Below the pieces are notes generated by a model. It saw only the letters and a program-made list of their open reading frames with translations, did no database searches and had not been told where the DNA came from. Source: Phylloscopus collybita (taxonomy: Eukaryota > Chordata > Aves > Passeriformes > Phylloscopidae). From it: 64,000 nt of DNA. Both the position numbers and the translations under genes were made by a program. Of this stretch, positions 11,716 through 25,771 are shown piece after piece. The stretch lies in contig JAJNNQ010000075.1 of the NCBI GenBank assembly GCA_027886175.1, forward strand, positions 55,055,001 to 55,119,000, written 5' to 3'. Numbering within the stretch: the first letter of the stretch is position 1; each line of letters begins with the position of its first letter.

Positions 11716-13973
11716 ATTTTTTGTTAGGCACCAGACTGAACTGAGACACGAAAGCACAGAATTGTGCTTAACGAGTGGCAGTATGGAATGGCACTGACCT
11801 GTCAAATTACAGAGATGACATTTCCCTGTTTCAGCAACCTGCCAAGCACACGTACTCATGTTTTCAAAGTGCATCCTATTCTTAGTGTTCAATTAGGACG
11901 ACTGCTTGCCTGCCTTCGCAAATGCCTGCATAAGTGTGCAGTTAAACCAAAACATGCCAGTTAAGTATGGCAATGTTTTTCTGCTTAAGTAAAATAAAAT
12001 AATGGTAATGAAGCCTGCATGAAATGTAATATTCATAGACATTTAAATGCATGTTTTAAAAACCCAACTTCATTTAAAAGAGGCTCTGGCAACTTTAAAA
12101 AACTCTTCTGATACTGAAGATACAGCTTTTCTGAAAATGTTCTAAAGGATTTTAAAACAGCTTGTTTTAAAATAATACTTCTCACATTACTGCATTTTTA
12201 TATACAATTTTGATAGATTTATATAATACCTGATAATACTGATGAAAAGCATCCAACAGTTTAGAATCAAGACAGTAAACTCATGAAAAAAGACTCAATA
12301 ACAATTAAGCAATTTGAAGTATAGGAATTCAAAGCCATATAGAAACTTGTCAGATTTAATTCAGTTAATAAACAATAATAACAACAAAAAAAAAATCATA
12401 AACTATGAACACTATTACCTCTTAGTTTTTCCTGTTGACTGCATAATAAAGATCGAGAAATCAGCATGAAATTATAATTCTGTGTTTTTTCCTTGCCTTC
12501 ACTGAGACTCTGACTTTTCAGAAGCAAATCCATCCAGATTCAACAATATCAATTTCTTAAAAGGAAACATCCAGAAACAAAATGTTTAACTCTTATTTAT
12601 AAGAAAAAACACCTCCATGGTCCTCACATAATGCTTGCATAGTTTTTAATTTCTGTACAAATCTTAAGGAAAGGGTGTACACATATGTACATTTCCAAAT
12701 CTGATGTGGATGAAATTTCAAAATATTGACCAGTGCAATTTTTATAAGAGTAAATATAAAAATTTAAATATTTTTTTCTAGTATTTTGCATTGTGTGTGT
12801 CACAGAAAGAGATCAGAAGTAATGGGAATATTTAGCATTTGAGTTTGAGTTGTATGTAACTTGTAAAAAAAGCTAACCCTGCAAGCAAGGTTTTTCTGAT
12901 TCAAAAGACCATAATAGAAATTAATCCAGAAATGAATCTTCACCTCACATAGGAGGCAGAGACTGGTGAGTATTGCAGACTGAAATTCTACTTGGACTTA
13001 TCATATGCTCTATTTTTTTTAGTTATTTCAAAATATGTTGATTCCATTTACTGCCTGTTCTACTTAGAGTTTTAGGATGGTGGGGCATAAATCTTCTTTT
13101 CCCTTGTTCTGTAAAGGCTTTGCTGAGGAAAAGCTATCTAGGACTTACACAGAAAACTAATTAATATTTCAACACTGGATTCTTCAAAGGAAAGAACTGC
13201 AGAAAAAGTACATTATTCATTGCTGATTTTGCCGGCATGATGTCACTTGAGGTTCCCAAAGTAGGAAACACAGAGAGATAAAGAGAATACAGCTAAAGAC
13301 AAAACAGTACTTTGTTAATAACTACGTTTGCATATTTTGTCCCTTTAAAGAATACTGATTTGTTTTTGTTTTTCATATTTTAGAGAAAATTTGGTAAAAC
13401 TCAACACATTGAAAATGGTTTCAAACCATTCTACATATGTGCCTTGCTTGATTAATATGATTTTCTGCCAATGATTTTTTTTCTGCATGTGTGACTTTTT
13501 TCTTTATATATTGTTGGTTTCAGTACTTTCTTCTCTATAAACCACATCTTTCACATTTATGACAGAGATGGCAGTATCAAAAAAGCAATTTTTCCAAAGT
13601 ACAAGCATTTTGATTCATTTCTTTTTATAGAGTTTATGTTTCCTTTGTGTTTTAAATACCAAGCAGTATATAGCTTGGGTCAAATGACTTTCAGCTTTAA
13701 ACAAGTAATATTATGCAAAGAGGTACCAGACTGATATGAGAGTAGTTAATTATCCATAGTATATTTAAATAGATCTGTTTTATTAGGTCCTCTGGCCTTC
13801 TTTTGGAAGTAGAGCAAACATAACTTTCTTCAGTAACTGTCTAATTTTACAAAGGGGATAGCTTTTAGTACTCAATGTCTCTATAAAATGGCCTTAGACA
13901 TAGCTACTACATATGCCTAATTAACCCCCACATTCACAGAACTTACTAAGGATATTTTCAGTTCCTTACTTTT
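11716..13973. other. AT-rich intergenic DNA, nothing recognised
   Basis: No coding region, RNA gene or classifiable transposable element is visible on either strand. The longest open frame, about 66 codons near 11764-11964, has no recognisable similarity. Confidence 0.6.
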
Positions 13974-14207
13974 TTGTTTGTTTGTTTATTCGGGGTTGGG
14001 TGGTTTTTTTTGTTTTGTTTTGTTTGTTTGGGGTTTTTTGTGGGGTTTTTGGGGTTTTTTTGTTTGTTTTGTTTTGGGGGTTTTTTTTGTGTAGGGGTTT
14101 TTTGTTTTGTTTCGTTCTTGTTTTTTGGTGGGGTTTTTTGGGTTTTTTTTTGTTTGTGGGGTGGTTTTGTTTGTTGGTTTGGTTTTTTTGTTTGTTTGGG
14201 GTTTTTT
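13974..14207 (+). repeat. G/T-rich low-complexity tract
   Basis: About 230 bases are made almost only of G and T. They consist of irregular GTTTT, GTTTG and GGGGTTTTT-like blocks, with several runs of four or five G (about 14031, 14042, 14051, 14077 and 14093). Exact units are not maintained, unlike a microsatellite. All three forward frames and the reverse frame stay open across much of it, which gives spurious Phe/Gly/Cys-rich or Lys/Pro/Thr-rich peptides. Confidence 0.93.
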
Positions 14208-17200
14208 CCCAGACATCTTAACTAGCCCAAGTGAAACAAAAAAGGCAAGTAAATTCTGGCATCACTGAAGAACAGTGCATAAAAAATCTTATTCTGCAGC
14301 TAACAAGTTTTAGTGCTATTTTTCCACTTTTAAAAAGTAACACATGAGGTTTGCTTATGTATTAACTGCTTCTCCCTCAACCTTAGAACATAATCTTTTA
14401 GTAAGTATAGGTGGTTTTTGTTGATGAAAGTTAGTATATTCTGTAAAGAAAAGTCATTTTCTCAGGAGTTCCATGCTGCATCTTATGGAAGTCACTCTGA
14501 TAAATTTTATCATGGAAGGTGGAATTCCAGCAAGTGAAGATAGATTATATGTTCTTATATACAGAATCATATACAGAATAGGTTATATAATATTATAGAC
14601 AGAAAATCCTTAAGGGAAAAAAACCCTTCTTTTTTGCCATATTGCCATAGGTTTAGGGAGTATTCAAGTAAGTAAATCAATCAATACATATATACATACA
14701 TATCTAAAATTAAATTATTCTTCCCCATTCACTACAATGTAAATTGTAGTGCATTCAAAACTGCATACTGGAAACGTATGTATAGTCCTTTTAACTGTGC
14801 AGGATAAAATGTAAAGGTGTCACTGTATGGGAGCAGCAAAGACCTTCAGGACATTCTTGTTCTTGTAGAGATCACAAAATGTGTTGAACATTTTCCTAGT
14901 GCGTTTTTGAGACTGTACAAAGCTCTAGTGCTAAGCTGTCATTGCTTTAATATTTGACAATGTAACATTTTGCAATAGTATTTGTCAGCCTTGTTAGGTG
15001 GGAGAGCTATATAATCCTCCATATTACCAGAAGACTACTGAAAAGAAAAGAAACGTTACTCTTCATATGACTGAAACTTCATTGCAGACCAAGTAATCAC
15101 CTGACAGATGCCAAGATATTTCCCTCTTTTAAGCATTCATCCATTTGGGTGAGTATTTAGTGAGCCTGAACACTATTTTATCCAAATTAAGTTCAGTTGT
15201 GCTTTAGATGTACTCCTTTAGAGAGTGGGGAAATCACTTCTCATTATATTCTCAGACACACTGAAGACATAAGTCCTTTTTATGGACTTTTTTGTTTCAG
15301 AACCTACGCTAATTTATACAGATTTCGTTTTATATAGTAAGGGCTATACAGATATAGTTTTATATACTAAGGGCTTTGGGGATTCAACTGCTTTTTTTGT
15401 TTTGTATAGACATAGTAACAGTGCAATGTTATGCAGAGAACAACAGAAGAAAGCAGTAATACAACTACAAAAGAGTGAAGAACTAACACTGACCTCAGAC
15501 AAAGAGATACAATTGGGGTTTAAATCAATACAAATTTGCTCAAACACAGCCCTCAGATCTTTATTCAATACTGCTTGGGAGGGTTTAACATGAACGTAAT
15601 TATGGATAAAGATTCTCTAAATCACAATTAATTATATGAATAATATTCCTTGTACTTGTCATTCTCAGCTTATTAACCATAAAAAGCTTTGAGTGAGTCA
15701 CTATAAAAATCACAGTCAACTTGTTATACTGCCCATTGTAAGTCATTCATTTATTTCAGGGCATAAGCTATTTCCACTTCCAGCTTCCTTTAGTTTATTG
15801 ATAATGGTTCTAAAAATCATCTCCACACCATAGGCAGTTAGTGAAAGAGGAAAATATATGTGTTCATTTCCTCTGGAGTCTTGTTATCTACTATCCATAG
15901 CTTCTATCTTGCAAGAAGATTGCTGCATCTTCAACTAGTGGTTGCAGAAGTCCATAGGAAAAAGTCAAACTCTAGTTTAGGGATAAGGTTGTTGATTTCT
16001 GTCATGTAGGTGAGGATATGTCTGGCATAAAGCTTCCACAAAAATGGAAGTTTTGGTAAACTTTTACAACAGACTGTATATATAGAGGTACCTCAGTTCT
16101 GCTGTGAACCTGCTAGAATTCTGAGTACCTCAGCTGAAGTGCACAACCGCCTCACTATCTCATTCCCTCTTACAGAAAATATTCTCAGTTCTCAAAAAAA
16201 CAAAAAGAAAAACACAAAACCACACATTTAATCAGGGCCGAATAGAAGAATGGTGTACGAACCTACACACTCACAGGATTGTTAGGAGTTTGAAGGGAAT
16301 CACTTGTCAGTGCAAAGTTATAGCCACAAATCTTGCTGATAGTAGATGTTCATTCTCCTCAGAGCATATGTTTATGATTCAAGATGGACCTTGTACTACT
16401 AGTAAAAATTCCAAGAAGCTGTGAGCAGCTTCTCTAACCTCTGAAGTGTGTTCCAGGAGCGACTAAACCCTGCATCATGAGAAATGGGACAACTTCCAGG
16501 CTTTCTAGCACTGATTTGGGCTTTCATAGGAAGTAATATCTGTAGCTTAGCATCTATCAATGTCAGGCAGTTTCATGTGCATCAGATGACAGCTGGCAGA
16601 CGGTGTATAAAGCTATCTCCCAGGAATCCTTCAATCCCTGCCTTTGGAACCACTTGCGAAGTGGCATCTATGTCTCTGAAGAAATACATCTGAATATGAC
16701 TATCCATGTGACCTAATAAAAGCTTCTGACTTAGATGGAGTTTATGACTGGATGTTCAGTAATTAATTATTTCTTAAGAAGTCTCTGATAGGCATTTAGG
16801 CTGTTTCTGGTATAAGAATCTCCCCAGTAAATTCAATATAAGCCTTTAATTTACTTAATCAGTTTATTTTTTCTCTTAAAATATAAAATAAATAAAAAAA
16901 ATCTACCAATATTGTTTGTGTTTGTAAAGCAAAATTATCTACAAAGGTAGAAAGAAATGACAGTTGTGAAAATTTCAGCTCGTTCCTGGAAACATAATCG
17001 GTGAAGAACAGGGAGACAACAACACATCTGACAGCTCTGATTATGGTGCCCTACGGACCTTAACTGCCTACTCCAAATCTTCCCACATCTTTTATTAAGG
17101 AACAGTGGGGTGATAAATAGTCTGAGAGGTTGTCTTGTTTTCCTAAACACTCTCTGCAAATAGTTCAGTTTATGGAAAAATAAAGCCACAATAATTTAAG

Positions 17201-18566
17201 CCCTTTTCTATCTTACAAAAGCAATAGTACCTTTGAAACTACTAATTCTTTTTTATCCTCTAAATATACAATAAGATATCAAACAGTGTTACTTTGGGGG
17301 CAGGCCTCATTTTGATATTTGGTATGGCTTCATATATCCTTTTTTTTTAATCTTATTTTTAATATTTATTATCAAAATTTCTGAAAAAAACCAAAAAATC
17401 CTACTTTAAAGAAGAAAGGCCACCAAATATTTGGACAACATCTTAATAAAGTCCTGTTTCACTAAGAGCTCTGCCTTACAAGAAGATTTCAATACACTTG
17501 TGGACTTCATAGAATAAGCTGCAATGGAGTTAAAGAGATTCCCGTCAACAATAGCTAAGTAAAATAACAGCAATTTAGTAACATCTATCAAGGGGATGTC
17601 ATATACTGATAGCAAAAGTATAGAAGGTATAAATGATTCTTTATATTATCCTGAAGGTAAATTGTTCCTTATAAAACAATGAAGTTTCCAAATTAGGGCT
17701 GTTTAACAGTTCCCCGTGATACCAGCTCTTATTAATCTCCTTTGCTGCTTACCTGAACTTTAAATCCCTACTTCCAGTGGACTGACATCTCTATTTTAGT
17801 TTTTCAGATTACTGCTTGAAACTTTTTTACTCAGTTTCCAGCCTTTCTGCTTAAATAATAAAAATTAAAATGGGTGGCATCCATTAACAAAAACCATAAA
17901 TAAACACTGCCATTTTAAAACACTGCCCTTCAGAACTTTCCTTCTGAAGGAAAGGATACTTTCCTTCTTATTATTCCTGGGGAGGAAGCATTGCTACATA
18001 AAGGACATATCATTGGTCTGACTATGAAAGGGAACACTAATCAGTCATGAACTTACTGCATGACTCTGAGCAAGGCAATTTGCTGTAATGTCAGTTTCCT
18101 TTCCTTTGACTACACATCTAAGAATTTCATATAGGAAATAAATTGGTGGGAACAGTTGCATGTTACTCGAAATATGTTCAGTACTGAGAACAAGAAGACC
18201 CAAGTTTCACTTACATGGCTGCATATTATAAATAAATTTGTGCATATGTGCTCATGTACGCAATTGTATGCATTTTCTTTACTTACCCTCCTAATACTCT
18301 ACCATGTCTCTCTCTGACTTTTATCTTAGATGATATATATATAAAAATATATTTTTATTATGAGTTAATTTAGTACAAGTAACTGTGTATTAAGCCTTGC
18401 ACCCAGCTGATCACAGCACTGGAAAGAACATATGTGTGCTTTCAGTTATTTTTATTTTTCACTGCCCTGTTATGGAAAATATAATACAAAGTTCAAAAAA
18501 ATTAACAATATACAAAATATTTTTAATTCTGCAAAGGCTTCTGAAGGATGCTTTTGAGAATTATAC
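14208..18566. other. AT-rich intergenic DNA, no gene seen
   Basis: The longest open frame (about 103 codons, 15282-15593) overlaps a local 30-base tandem duplication and has no recognisable domain. A 19-base palindrome, CTTTCCTTC-T-GAAGGAAAG, lies near 17,940. I see no transposable element that I can classify. Confidence 0.6.
15315..15374 (+). repeat. 30-base tandem duplication, two copies
   Basis: Copies 15315-15344 and 15345-15374 share TATACAGAT, GTTTTATATA and TAAGGGCT and differ at only a few positions. This is a small, fairly recent local duplication. Confidence 0.9.
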
Positions 18567-18868
18567 ATAGAATCATAGAATGACTTGGGTTGGAAGGGAC
18601 CTTTAAAGATAGTGTAGTTTCAATGCCTGCTATGGGCAGAGAAATCATTCACCAGAGCCCCATCCAACCTGGAACAGTTCCAGGGATGGGACATCCACAA
18701 TTTCTCTTGGCAACCTCATCCATTCTAGTGCCTCATCACCCTCAGTAAATAATTTCTTCCTACTACCTAATCTAAACTTACTCTCTTTTAGTATGAATCC
18801 ATCCCCCCTCGAATTGCCATCAAATGCCCTTCTAAACAGTCATTTTCCATCTTTCTTGCAGGATCCAT
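18567..18868 (-). mobile_element. CR1 LINE 3' fragment, antisense orientation
   Basis: In plus-strand reading the block begins ATAGAATCATAGAATGACTT, the reverse of the CR1 3' tail. It continues with GGGTTGGAAGGGACCTTTAA, CCCCATCCAACCTGGAACA, TCCAGGGATGGGACATCCAC, AATTTCTTCCTA and CCATCTTTCTTGCAGG. These are the familiar CR1 3' UTR and last coding blocks in reverse. The 5' truncation near 18868 is typical of CR1. Scattered substitutions and small gaps show age. Confidence 0.93.
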
Positions 18869-18874
18869 CAGTCA

Positions 18875-18942
18875 CATATCTTCTCTGCATACATACAATG
18901 TATGATGTATGCATATCTTCTCTGCATACATACAATGTATGA
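18875..18942 (+). repeat. 31-base direct repeat (37-base period) beside CR1
   Basis: Two identical 31-base copies (18875-18905 and 18912-18942) begin CATATCTTCTCTGCATACAT and lie a few bases beyond the truncated end of the CR1 fragment. Each copy also contains the complementary pair CATACA and TGTATG, so the DNA can fold on itself. Confidence 0.95.
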
Positions 18943-21900
18943 ACTGATGAGGTTCTTCATCAGTCATGGTAAAGTCAAAACAGATGTTCAAACTCCAAAT
19001 ATCAAGACAAAATTTGTCCTTTGTGCTAGTAGATACTTACGTAGAATGATTTTCTTCTGTCAAACAGGTCTAATTCTTTGTTCAAAGAATTAGAGAATGT
19101 TTATCCACATGATCACCAACAATGTCATTATCAGTTATCAAATCTTTAATATTAAATGTTGGCAATAAATTATTTGTTTTGTGCTTCCAACTCTTTTTTC
19201 CTTGTGAGTTTTCCATTGTCAGCTGTATTTTCCATCTCCCAAACAGAAAAAAATTAATTTATTTTTTATTATTAGAGAAGTTAATATCATTTATTATTCT
19301 AATTCACTGGAAGAAGTGACCAAGTCATCCACAACTGATATTCTTTACAATAAACTTCAGCATTTATTGCAGAATTCCTATTCCTTAGATTTTCATTTTG
19401 CAGTTGCTCTCTAAACTTATTTCCTGAAACTGAATTTTAATATAAGAAATTTGTGGATTTTATTTTTTTTCTCTAAATATCTGTATATCCAAGCAATACA
19501 ATCTAAGGATATCACTGCAGAATTATAAAAGTAACAAAATATTCTTTGAAATCTAATATAGTCCAATTAAATCCGTAAGATTCTTTTTTTTCAATGTGAT
19601 ATTCTTTCCTACTGAGATTCAAGTCACTGAAAAAATATGGTTTTCAAATTATAGGTTTTCAAAGAAGTGATAACTTAGCTTTCCATATTTATGTCCTCCT
19701 TGTGAATGCCGTATCAATTATGATTCATCTTCTAGTGAAAAGAAAGGTTTTTTTGACCAGCTGTACTTTTGGGACCTGAAAGGCAGAATACTTCCTTTTT
19801 CAAGAAAAACACAGAGTAGAGTCAGAAATTTTCCACTAATTTGTGAATGAATAGTTGTAAATTTGCTGAATTCTCCTAGTGGATTTTACAGTTTGATTTT
19901 TTTTTTATCTATATATATAGATAAATATACATATAATAGAAATATGCATAATACATGCACATGTACATAAATTTTAAAAATTCAAAAGGTCTTTAATTTT
20001 GAGGATTGTTTGATTGCTTTTATTATTTCTTTCCAGTTATTGTATTATTTCCCTTTTGTCTCTTTCAGAGTCTCTTTTGGACTGGGAGTTTCTTTCTTAT
20101 TCACATATCAAAATATTTCTTAGTTCTTATGTATTATTGTTCTAAAATCAATAAAGAAATCTACATTGATGTGGATTTTTTTTCTCAAATTGGTTAATAT
20201 GAATCTATGTCAAAATTCTGTGTGGTTTACTGTAGAAATTGCTTTTACGGAAGTAGCAGAGAGAATCAGAAGTGTACAGAGCAATATATATAGATTTGCA
20301 AAAAAATAAAACCAAATATTTTAAAGGACAAAGGCAAGGTCAAGAGAAAGGCAATCAAATCTCTTACCTTAATTCAAAACACATATGTTACCCACTGATC
20401 AATGAGTCAAATGATTGAGGGTGCACTGCTGACTTACATTAACGAAAAATGGACTGCAGTGTTCCTGAGCTCAGACATGACATCAATGTAAATGGCAATG
20501 CAGAGCCAGGATATGATCAGCAGTGCTCTTACCATGGGTTCACATGGAACCAAATATCTAAAAATTATAGATGTTTTGTAAATACCATCAGAACTGGTAT
20601 TTCTCTGGGAAACGATTTCTGGTTTGAATATGCTAGACTTGTGAAAGAAGATAAAACTAAAATGATCAACAGGAAAAAAAAACCCAAAAACCACAGTTAA
20701 AAGTGTTTTTCTCTTTTAGCATTCCCAAATGTGTGAAGCTCACAACATGAACACAGCATCTCTGCCAGTCAAATGTGAAGACAATACCATACTTTTGGCT
20801 TCTCATGAGTCTCAGTCATTCATTAAGAATTGAGGGAAGGTGCAAACCCACATTCTTCCAAGTGATCAGTAAAATGATATTTCTGGAAACTCAAAAATGT
20901 AATCATAAAGTCCTTTATAAAGATATCTACACAGTAGGAGGCTAGAAAACAAGACAACAAGATATGCACAAAGCATGCTACATAAGTACTCCAAATTGCA
21001 TCCCTCAAAGGTTTCTAAACTGCAGTGGGAGACCAGATTGGTACTGTTATTATCTCCACTTTTCTGTTTTTCCAATATGAAACCAAAGTCCAGGATCACA
21101 GATCCAGGCCTTATCAAAGAAGAATAAAATAGATAAAATAGTCCCTTTTCTAGAGGACTAAGAGGACTCACCTGGGTATAATGTGCACCTTTGTACTGAG
21201 CACCCAGCCCCTTTAATCTGCCTTGTTCCCTGCACATGCAACTGTTGGTCATCTGTCCTGACTATCTGGCCTTCTGTCCTCTGACCTTGGCCAGACTCTC
21301 TTTGGTCAAAAGCATGCTACCAACAACCCTGCTGCTGTATTGAATACATTTCTCTTGAGAATCTGAATGTCATGGATAGCAAATATCTGCCTCTCTGAGT
21401 AGACACAGAATTCATAGCTTTTTCAACATTTGTAAAACTTTTAAGCCGAGGAGCTTTCAAACTTTTGACACAAAGCTATTAGTTTAGAAATAGGATGGAA
21501 ATGACATTACATGGGAAAAATAAATTCTTAGAGTAGAAATGTTTTAATGTTTTCTCTTGACAAAAACTAAGATAAATATTAGATGTCCTTTGCATTTCTC
21601 TGTATGCTTCCTCCACCATTAGGATGCAGGCTATCCCTGGAATCTAGAGCTTGAACATTGAGGAGTGCTGAAAGTCACAGAACCACTGTATGAGGCAATT
21701 TCTTTCTTCCCTGAAAGTTCTACCTGTGATAACAGATGCCATAACATGCAGCATTTTCTCCACTTTTCTCATCGATGGCATGACTGACGTATTTTATAAT
21801 CCTACTCCACACAGTAGCAGATGGTGCCTACCCTTTCTCATCCTGTACAAGACTTCATATTTCTTCTCTGTCAGTCACTAAGCTGGGATTTTAATTCTTC

Positions 21901-24213
21901 TTATTTTTTTCTTGCTGGCTATACAACCATGTTTTTTCAGACAGGAATAGTTACTTCTTCTGCCAATCTCAAGTCTCTTGAGGTCCAGACTTAGCAGAAG
22001 TCCTGAACTCTTGATGAAACTTTTATGCCAAATGAAGCAAGCCCTGAATGATCACTCAGTAACGCTATTCTTTAGAAGGACTGACTCTCAAAGCGTGTGA
22101 AATTTAAAGGCAGGGTTCTGCCATAGCAATTCAGTGCAAAGATTAATCACTCTCCTTGCCACTGAGAGCAAAGGTATCAATTAGTAGAAGGCCTGCCTAA
22201 CACTGCAGCGAAACCTCGGAAAATGTGTGCATGGTCATCCACCTTTTCTGCTCCACCTCTGCTTGAGATGACAGTCACATAGCACATGAAAGCACTAAAA
22301 TCCTCAAATTAGTACACCATACCACTCAATAGAACAAGTTCATTTTCGCTCAAAATGGTGTTCAAACAGTTCTGTTCAGTGTAATGCTTCTTCCCTGCTC
22401 TGTGCATATCAAAAATGTGATCAAATATCTTCCTGTGTGATTCTATCCTCTATTTTTCAGGGGGTATACAGTCTCACTGACTCATTCACTCGTGATGAAT
22501 GTCATGAAATTTGCCAGGGACCTTTATCAAGAAACTACACTTATCACATGAGAACTGAGGCATAAATGGATATCTCAAAAAGTAAAAGTAGCCAGGAATA
22601 GAAAAGTCTAATCATTCGTGCTTTAACATGCCCATCCAGTCTGCATGAGACAAAGCCAAGAATCTGTAATTTTTTGGATATTGCTGAAAGATTCCAGTGC
22701 TGATTACTGAGCCACAGATCTAACTTATTGCATTTGGCTTTAGCAGCTGTAGTTTCAACTCTTCCTTTTTGCTGTATTTCTTATATTTTTTAGAAAACAG
22801 GTGCTTTAAAATCTCTAGATTTAGAAATAAAAGCATTATCCTCAAACACACATCAATTTCTTCATGAAGATTAAGTCCTGCTTGTCATTTTGATCCTTAT
22901 TATTCTTATATTCTCACATGCCAGTAACAACCTTACACCATGCACACAGTACTTGAAAATAATATTTCATCCCCACAATGAGCACTGCATTGGCCACTAG
23001 TAAAAAAGTGGCCACTGCACATCTTATAATTTTGTACTATCTCACTGTTGAAGGGTGCACAATCAAGAGTATGCATATACTTGCATGATAGTGTGCTGCA
23101 ACAAAGAATTAGAGTTATTTAGTTTCTGTTAGCTATAATATTGGAAAAATATGTTAAAATTTACATTAAATAAAACTAATGGATTAAAATATTAAAAATA
23201 GAAGTTCGAAAGAAGGGTTGTGAGAAAGAGAAAAAATGCAAGCACCATTAAATATGTTCCCTCATTGCTTTTTTTTTTTTTTTTTTTTTGTAAACTAATA
23301 GGATAAAAAAGAACATAAAAATATACGAGTAATGGGCATTACATCATTGTTGCTTCAAGAGAATGTCTTCAATTTTCCCAGATTTTAAGTTGGCTATAGG
23401 ATATTAATGTTATGAAACACTGAACTTGTGCTTGAGGGCTGAGGGCTGATCAGGCAACTGCAAATGAGGCAACTGTTAGGGAGGTGTAGATCTCTAATCT
23501 TTGAGGGATATAATTGGAAGGCATTCAAAAATCTGTGCAGTGAAGATAACTGTTAATGCAGAAGGTAATGGGGCTGGACAAAATGTTTCCATCCAAACCT
23601 TTTCTGATGAATAACTGGTTTTGGTAAAGTGATTTTCTGTGGAAACAGTTTGCTTTTCTTGAAATAGATTTGTCAGCAGAAACCTAGGATCTGACTTGAA
23701 GAAAAGCTGGCTTTGTAAAATTCTCCCCTTCTCTTTTGACAAAAATTAAGAAAAGCATTTAGAGCAGCATTAAATAAACCAGCCTTTGCACAAACACCCA
23801 CTAACATGTAAACATATAATGTTGTTGAAAATATATTGTCTATCCAAATCATACTAAGTGCAAAAAGGAAAAAGTAAACAAGCAAGAGAAATTCAAAAGC
23901 ACACCATGTTTGCAGGTGGTTTTGAAAGAAAAAAATGCAATAAAGGATTTTTTTCTCACATTGAGCAAACAGAAAGATAGGATTAAGTAAAGATCAGACT
24001 TGCTGAGTGAAGTGCTCTATCCTGCCTTTAAAACACATTAATATCCAGCAGATCATAAGAATTGCATAACCTGCCTGATTTTGTGATAGCACTTAGCTGA
24101 TGTCAATGTAGGTTCGTATTTCCAAGGCAGTGCAATTGTCATTCGGCTGTTTGCCTTAAGCAAAAAATTGGTGGGAAGGAGAGTGCAAAAGGTTATAAGC
24201 TAGGGTGTTTTTC
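18943..24213. other. AT-rich intergenic DNA, no gene seen
   Basis: No gene or classifiable repeat is visible. Minor items are an 18-base perfect palindrome of TA steps at 19906-19923 and a T run at about 23269-23289. The longest frames (up to 128 codons on the minus strand at 20866-21252) lack domains and splice context, so I do not call them genes. Confidence 0.6.
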
Positions 24214-24272
24214 GGTGTTTTGTTTTTTTGGGGTGTTTTGTTTTTTTGGCTAATTTTTGTTGTTGTTGTTGT
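24214..24272 (+). repeat. 18-base tandem duplication plus (TTG)n, G/T-rich
   Basis: GGTGTTTTGTTTTTTTGG is present twice, back to back (24214-24231 and 24232-24249). A short TTG array follows after a few bases. The composition matches the other G/T-rich tracts of the window. Confidence 0.93.
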
Positions 24273-25740
24273 TTCTTCTGGCCATGTACAGTTTGTGCTG
24301 TTTTTATATCTAAGCAATGAAGCACAAGCTGTATGGCAGCTATTCTTCAGGGAATCAGCCTGAAAGAAGTTGCCCAAATGGCACACTTCAGTGGATCCAC
24401 ACTGTATGTTGCCTTAGAACAGGGAATCAGGAAGAGTATTACACATGAGACTAGAAGAAGAAAACTGACACTTGAGTAGTAAATGTCACCAGAATTCATT
24501 TGGTGAGTTCGGATTAACCAGCATGAAAACATCACTGCTCCACTGTCAGGAAAAATGATGTTCTGCAAGTATGCATGGCAAGAGCTGGTCACATGGCAAG
24601 AGTTTCTCTCATTACATTCTTGCACAGCAGATTTGCTCTTTCCCACCTTCAATTTGACATTTTACAGGGATTAGGAACATAAGTCAGAAAGAAAATTTTA
24701 TAAGGCATTGTTTTCTCCCTGTGCCTGACTGCTGCTAATCTTAAGTCAACAAATGTCAGATTTCAATTTTATTGAATTACTTCACCACAGACAGCAAAGA
24801 TCAATCTTCCTAGCTTTTATTTTTATAATTATTTTATATGCAATGAATGGATGAAAAAAATCATTTTGCAATACCTGCCTGACACCTACTTATAATCATA
24901 ATTTTGGACATCTGAAGCAATCAGAATTGTCAAAATATCCTGGTTTAACAAAGGTTTGGATTTTATGGAAAATTGATTATTTTTTATGAAGGAAAATGAC
25001 CCATTGTGACTCCAGACATTTTCTCTCTATAGAAAAGACAAGATTTCTCTGGAAATTAACCATATATCACTGAAAGAAATAAAAGTCCTAGAAAATATTT
25101 TATTATACTGGAACTTTTTCATGGACACTAATGTGAACATAAACAAAAAACAATTACTTCAAAGGTACATTAATTATTTAGAAATTATTCTAATAAGAAA
25201 ATATAAGAAAACCTCAATCCTTTTCAAATTAAGATTTTGTGTTAGAATTTAATGTTCAGTAATTTTTACCTTCCATGCTTCATAGATAAAATGAATATAA
25301 TGAATGTATAATGAAATGTTTACTGATTCAAAATAAACATTATTTAAGTACATCATTATTCAACACAATCTGAGCAAAATGTTAAGAAGCTTTCACACTA
25401 ACACCACTACTGAATTGTGCTTACAGTGTTGTCATCCTAATTAATGTGGATGAAATTGTTACTGATTCTTTGTAAAATGTTTTGAGATTTTTTCTTGAAA
25501 ACCTTCCCAGATTTTCTGGAGCTAAAGCTCTCTGAAATCTTTGATGGACTTCAAGATCTCTGAACCACTGATTTTTTTTTTTAATTGTTCCTACATCCAG
25601 CAGTATAATTACAATGTTAGTATATGAGGAACAGTTGAAATGTCACAATCGATCCCCAGAAAGTATTTTTAAAGTCTTTAAAAAACTGTGTGTCTTTTCA
25701 ACCGAGTTTGCAAGGAGAAAAATGAGTGTTGAATATCTCA
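24273..25740. other. AT-rich intergenic DNA, nothing recognised
   Basis: I see no gene, RNA gene or classifiable repeat on either strand. Confidence 0.6.
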
Positions 25741-25771
25741 CAAAACAAAACAAAACAAAACAAAACAAAAC
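25741..25771 (+). repeat. (CAAAA)n pentanucleotide repeat
   Basis: Six perfect CAAAA units are followed by a final C and then unique sequence. Confidence 0.97.

Noticed and set aside
11049..11744. Open frames of more than 220 codons on both strands
   Set aside because: They are translations of the pyrimidine satellite, which lacks stop codons by composition. They have no real sequence complexity.
13974..14225. Phe/Gly/Cys-rich frames, and a Lys/Thr/Pro-rich frame on the other strand
   Set aside because: They come from a low-complexity G/T tract.
20449..21252. Frames of 83 and 128 codons as possible genes or pseudogenes
   Set aside because: Nothing recognisable appears in the translations, and such lengths occur by chance in a 64 kb window.
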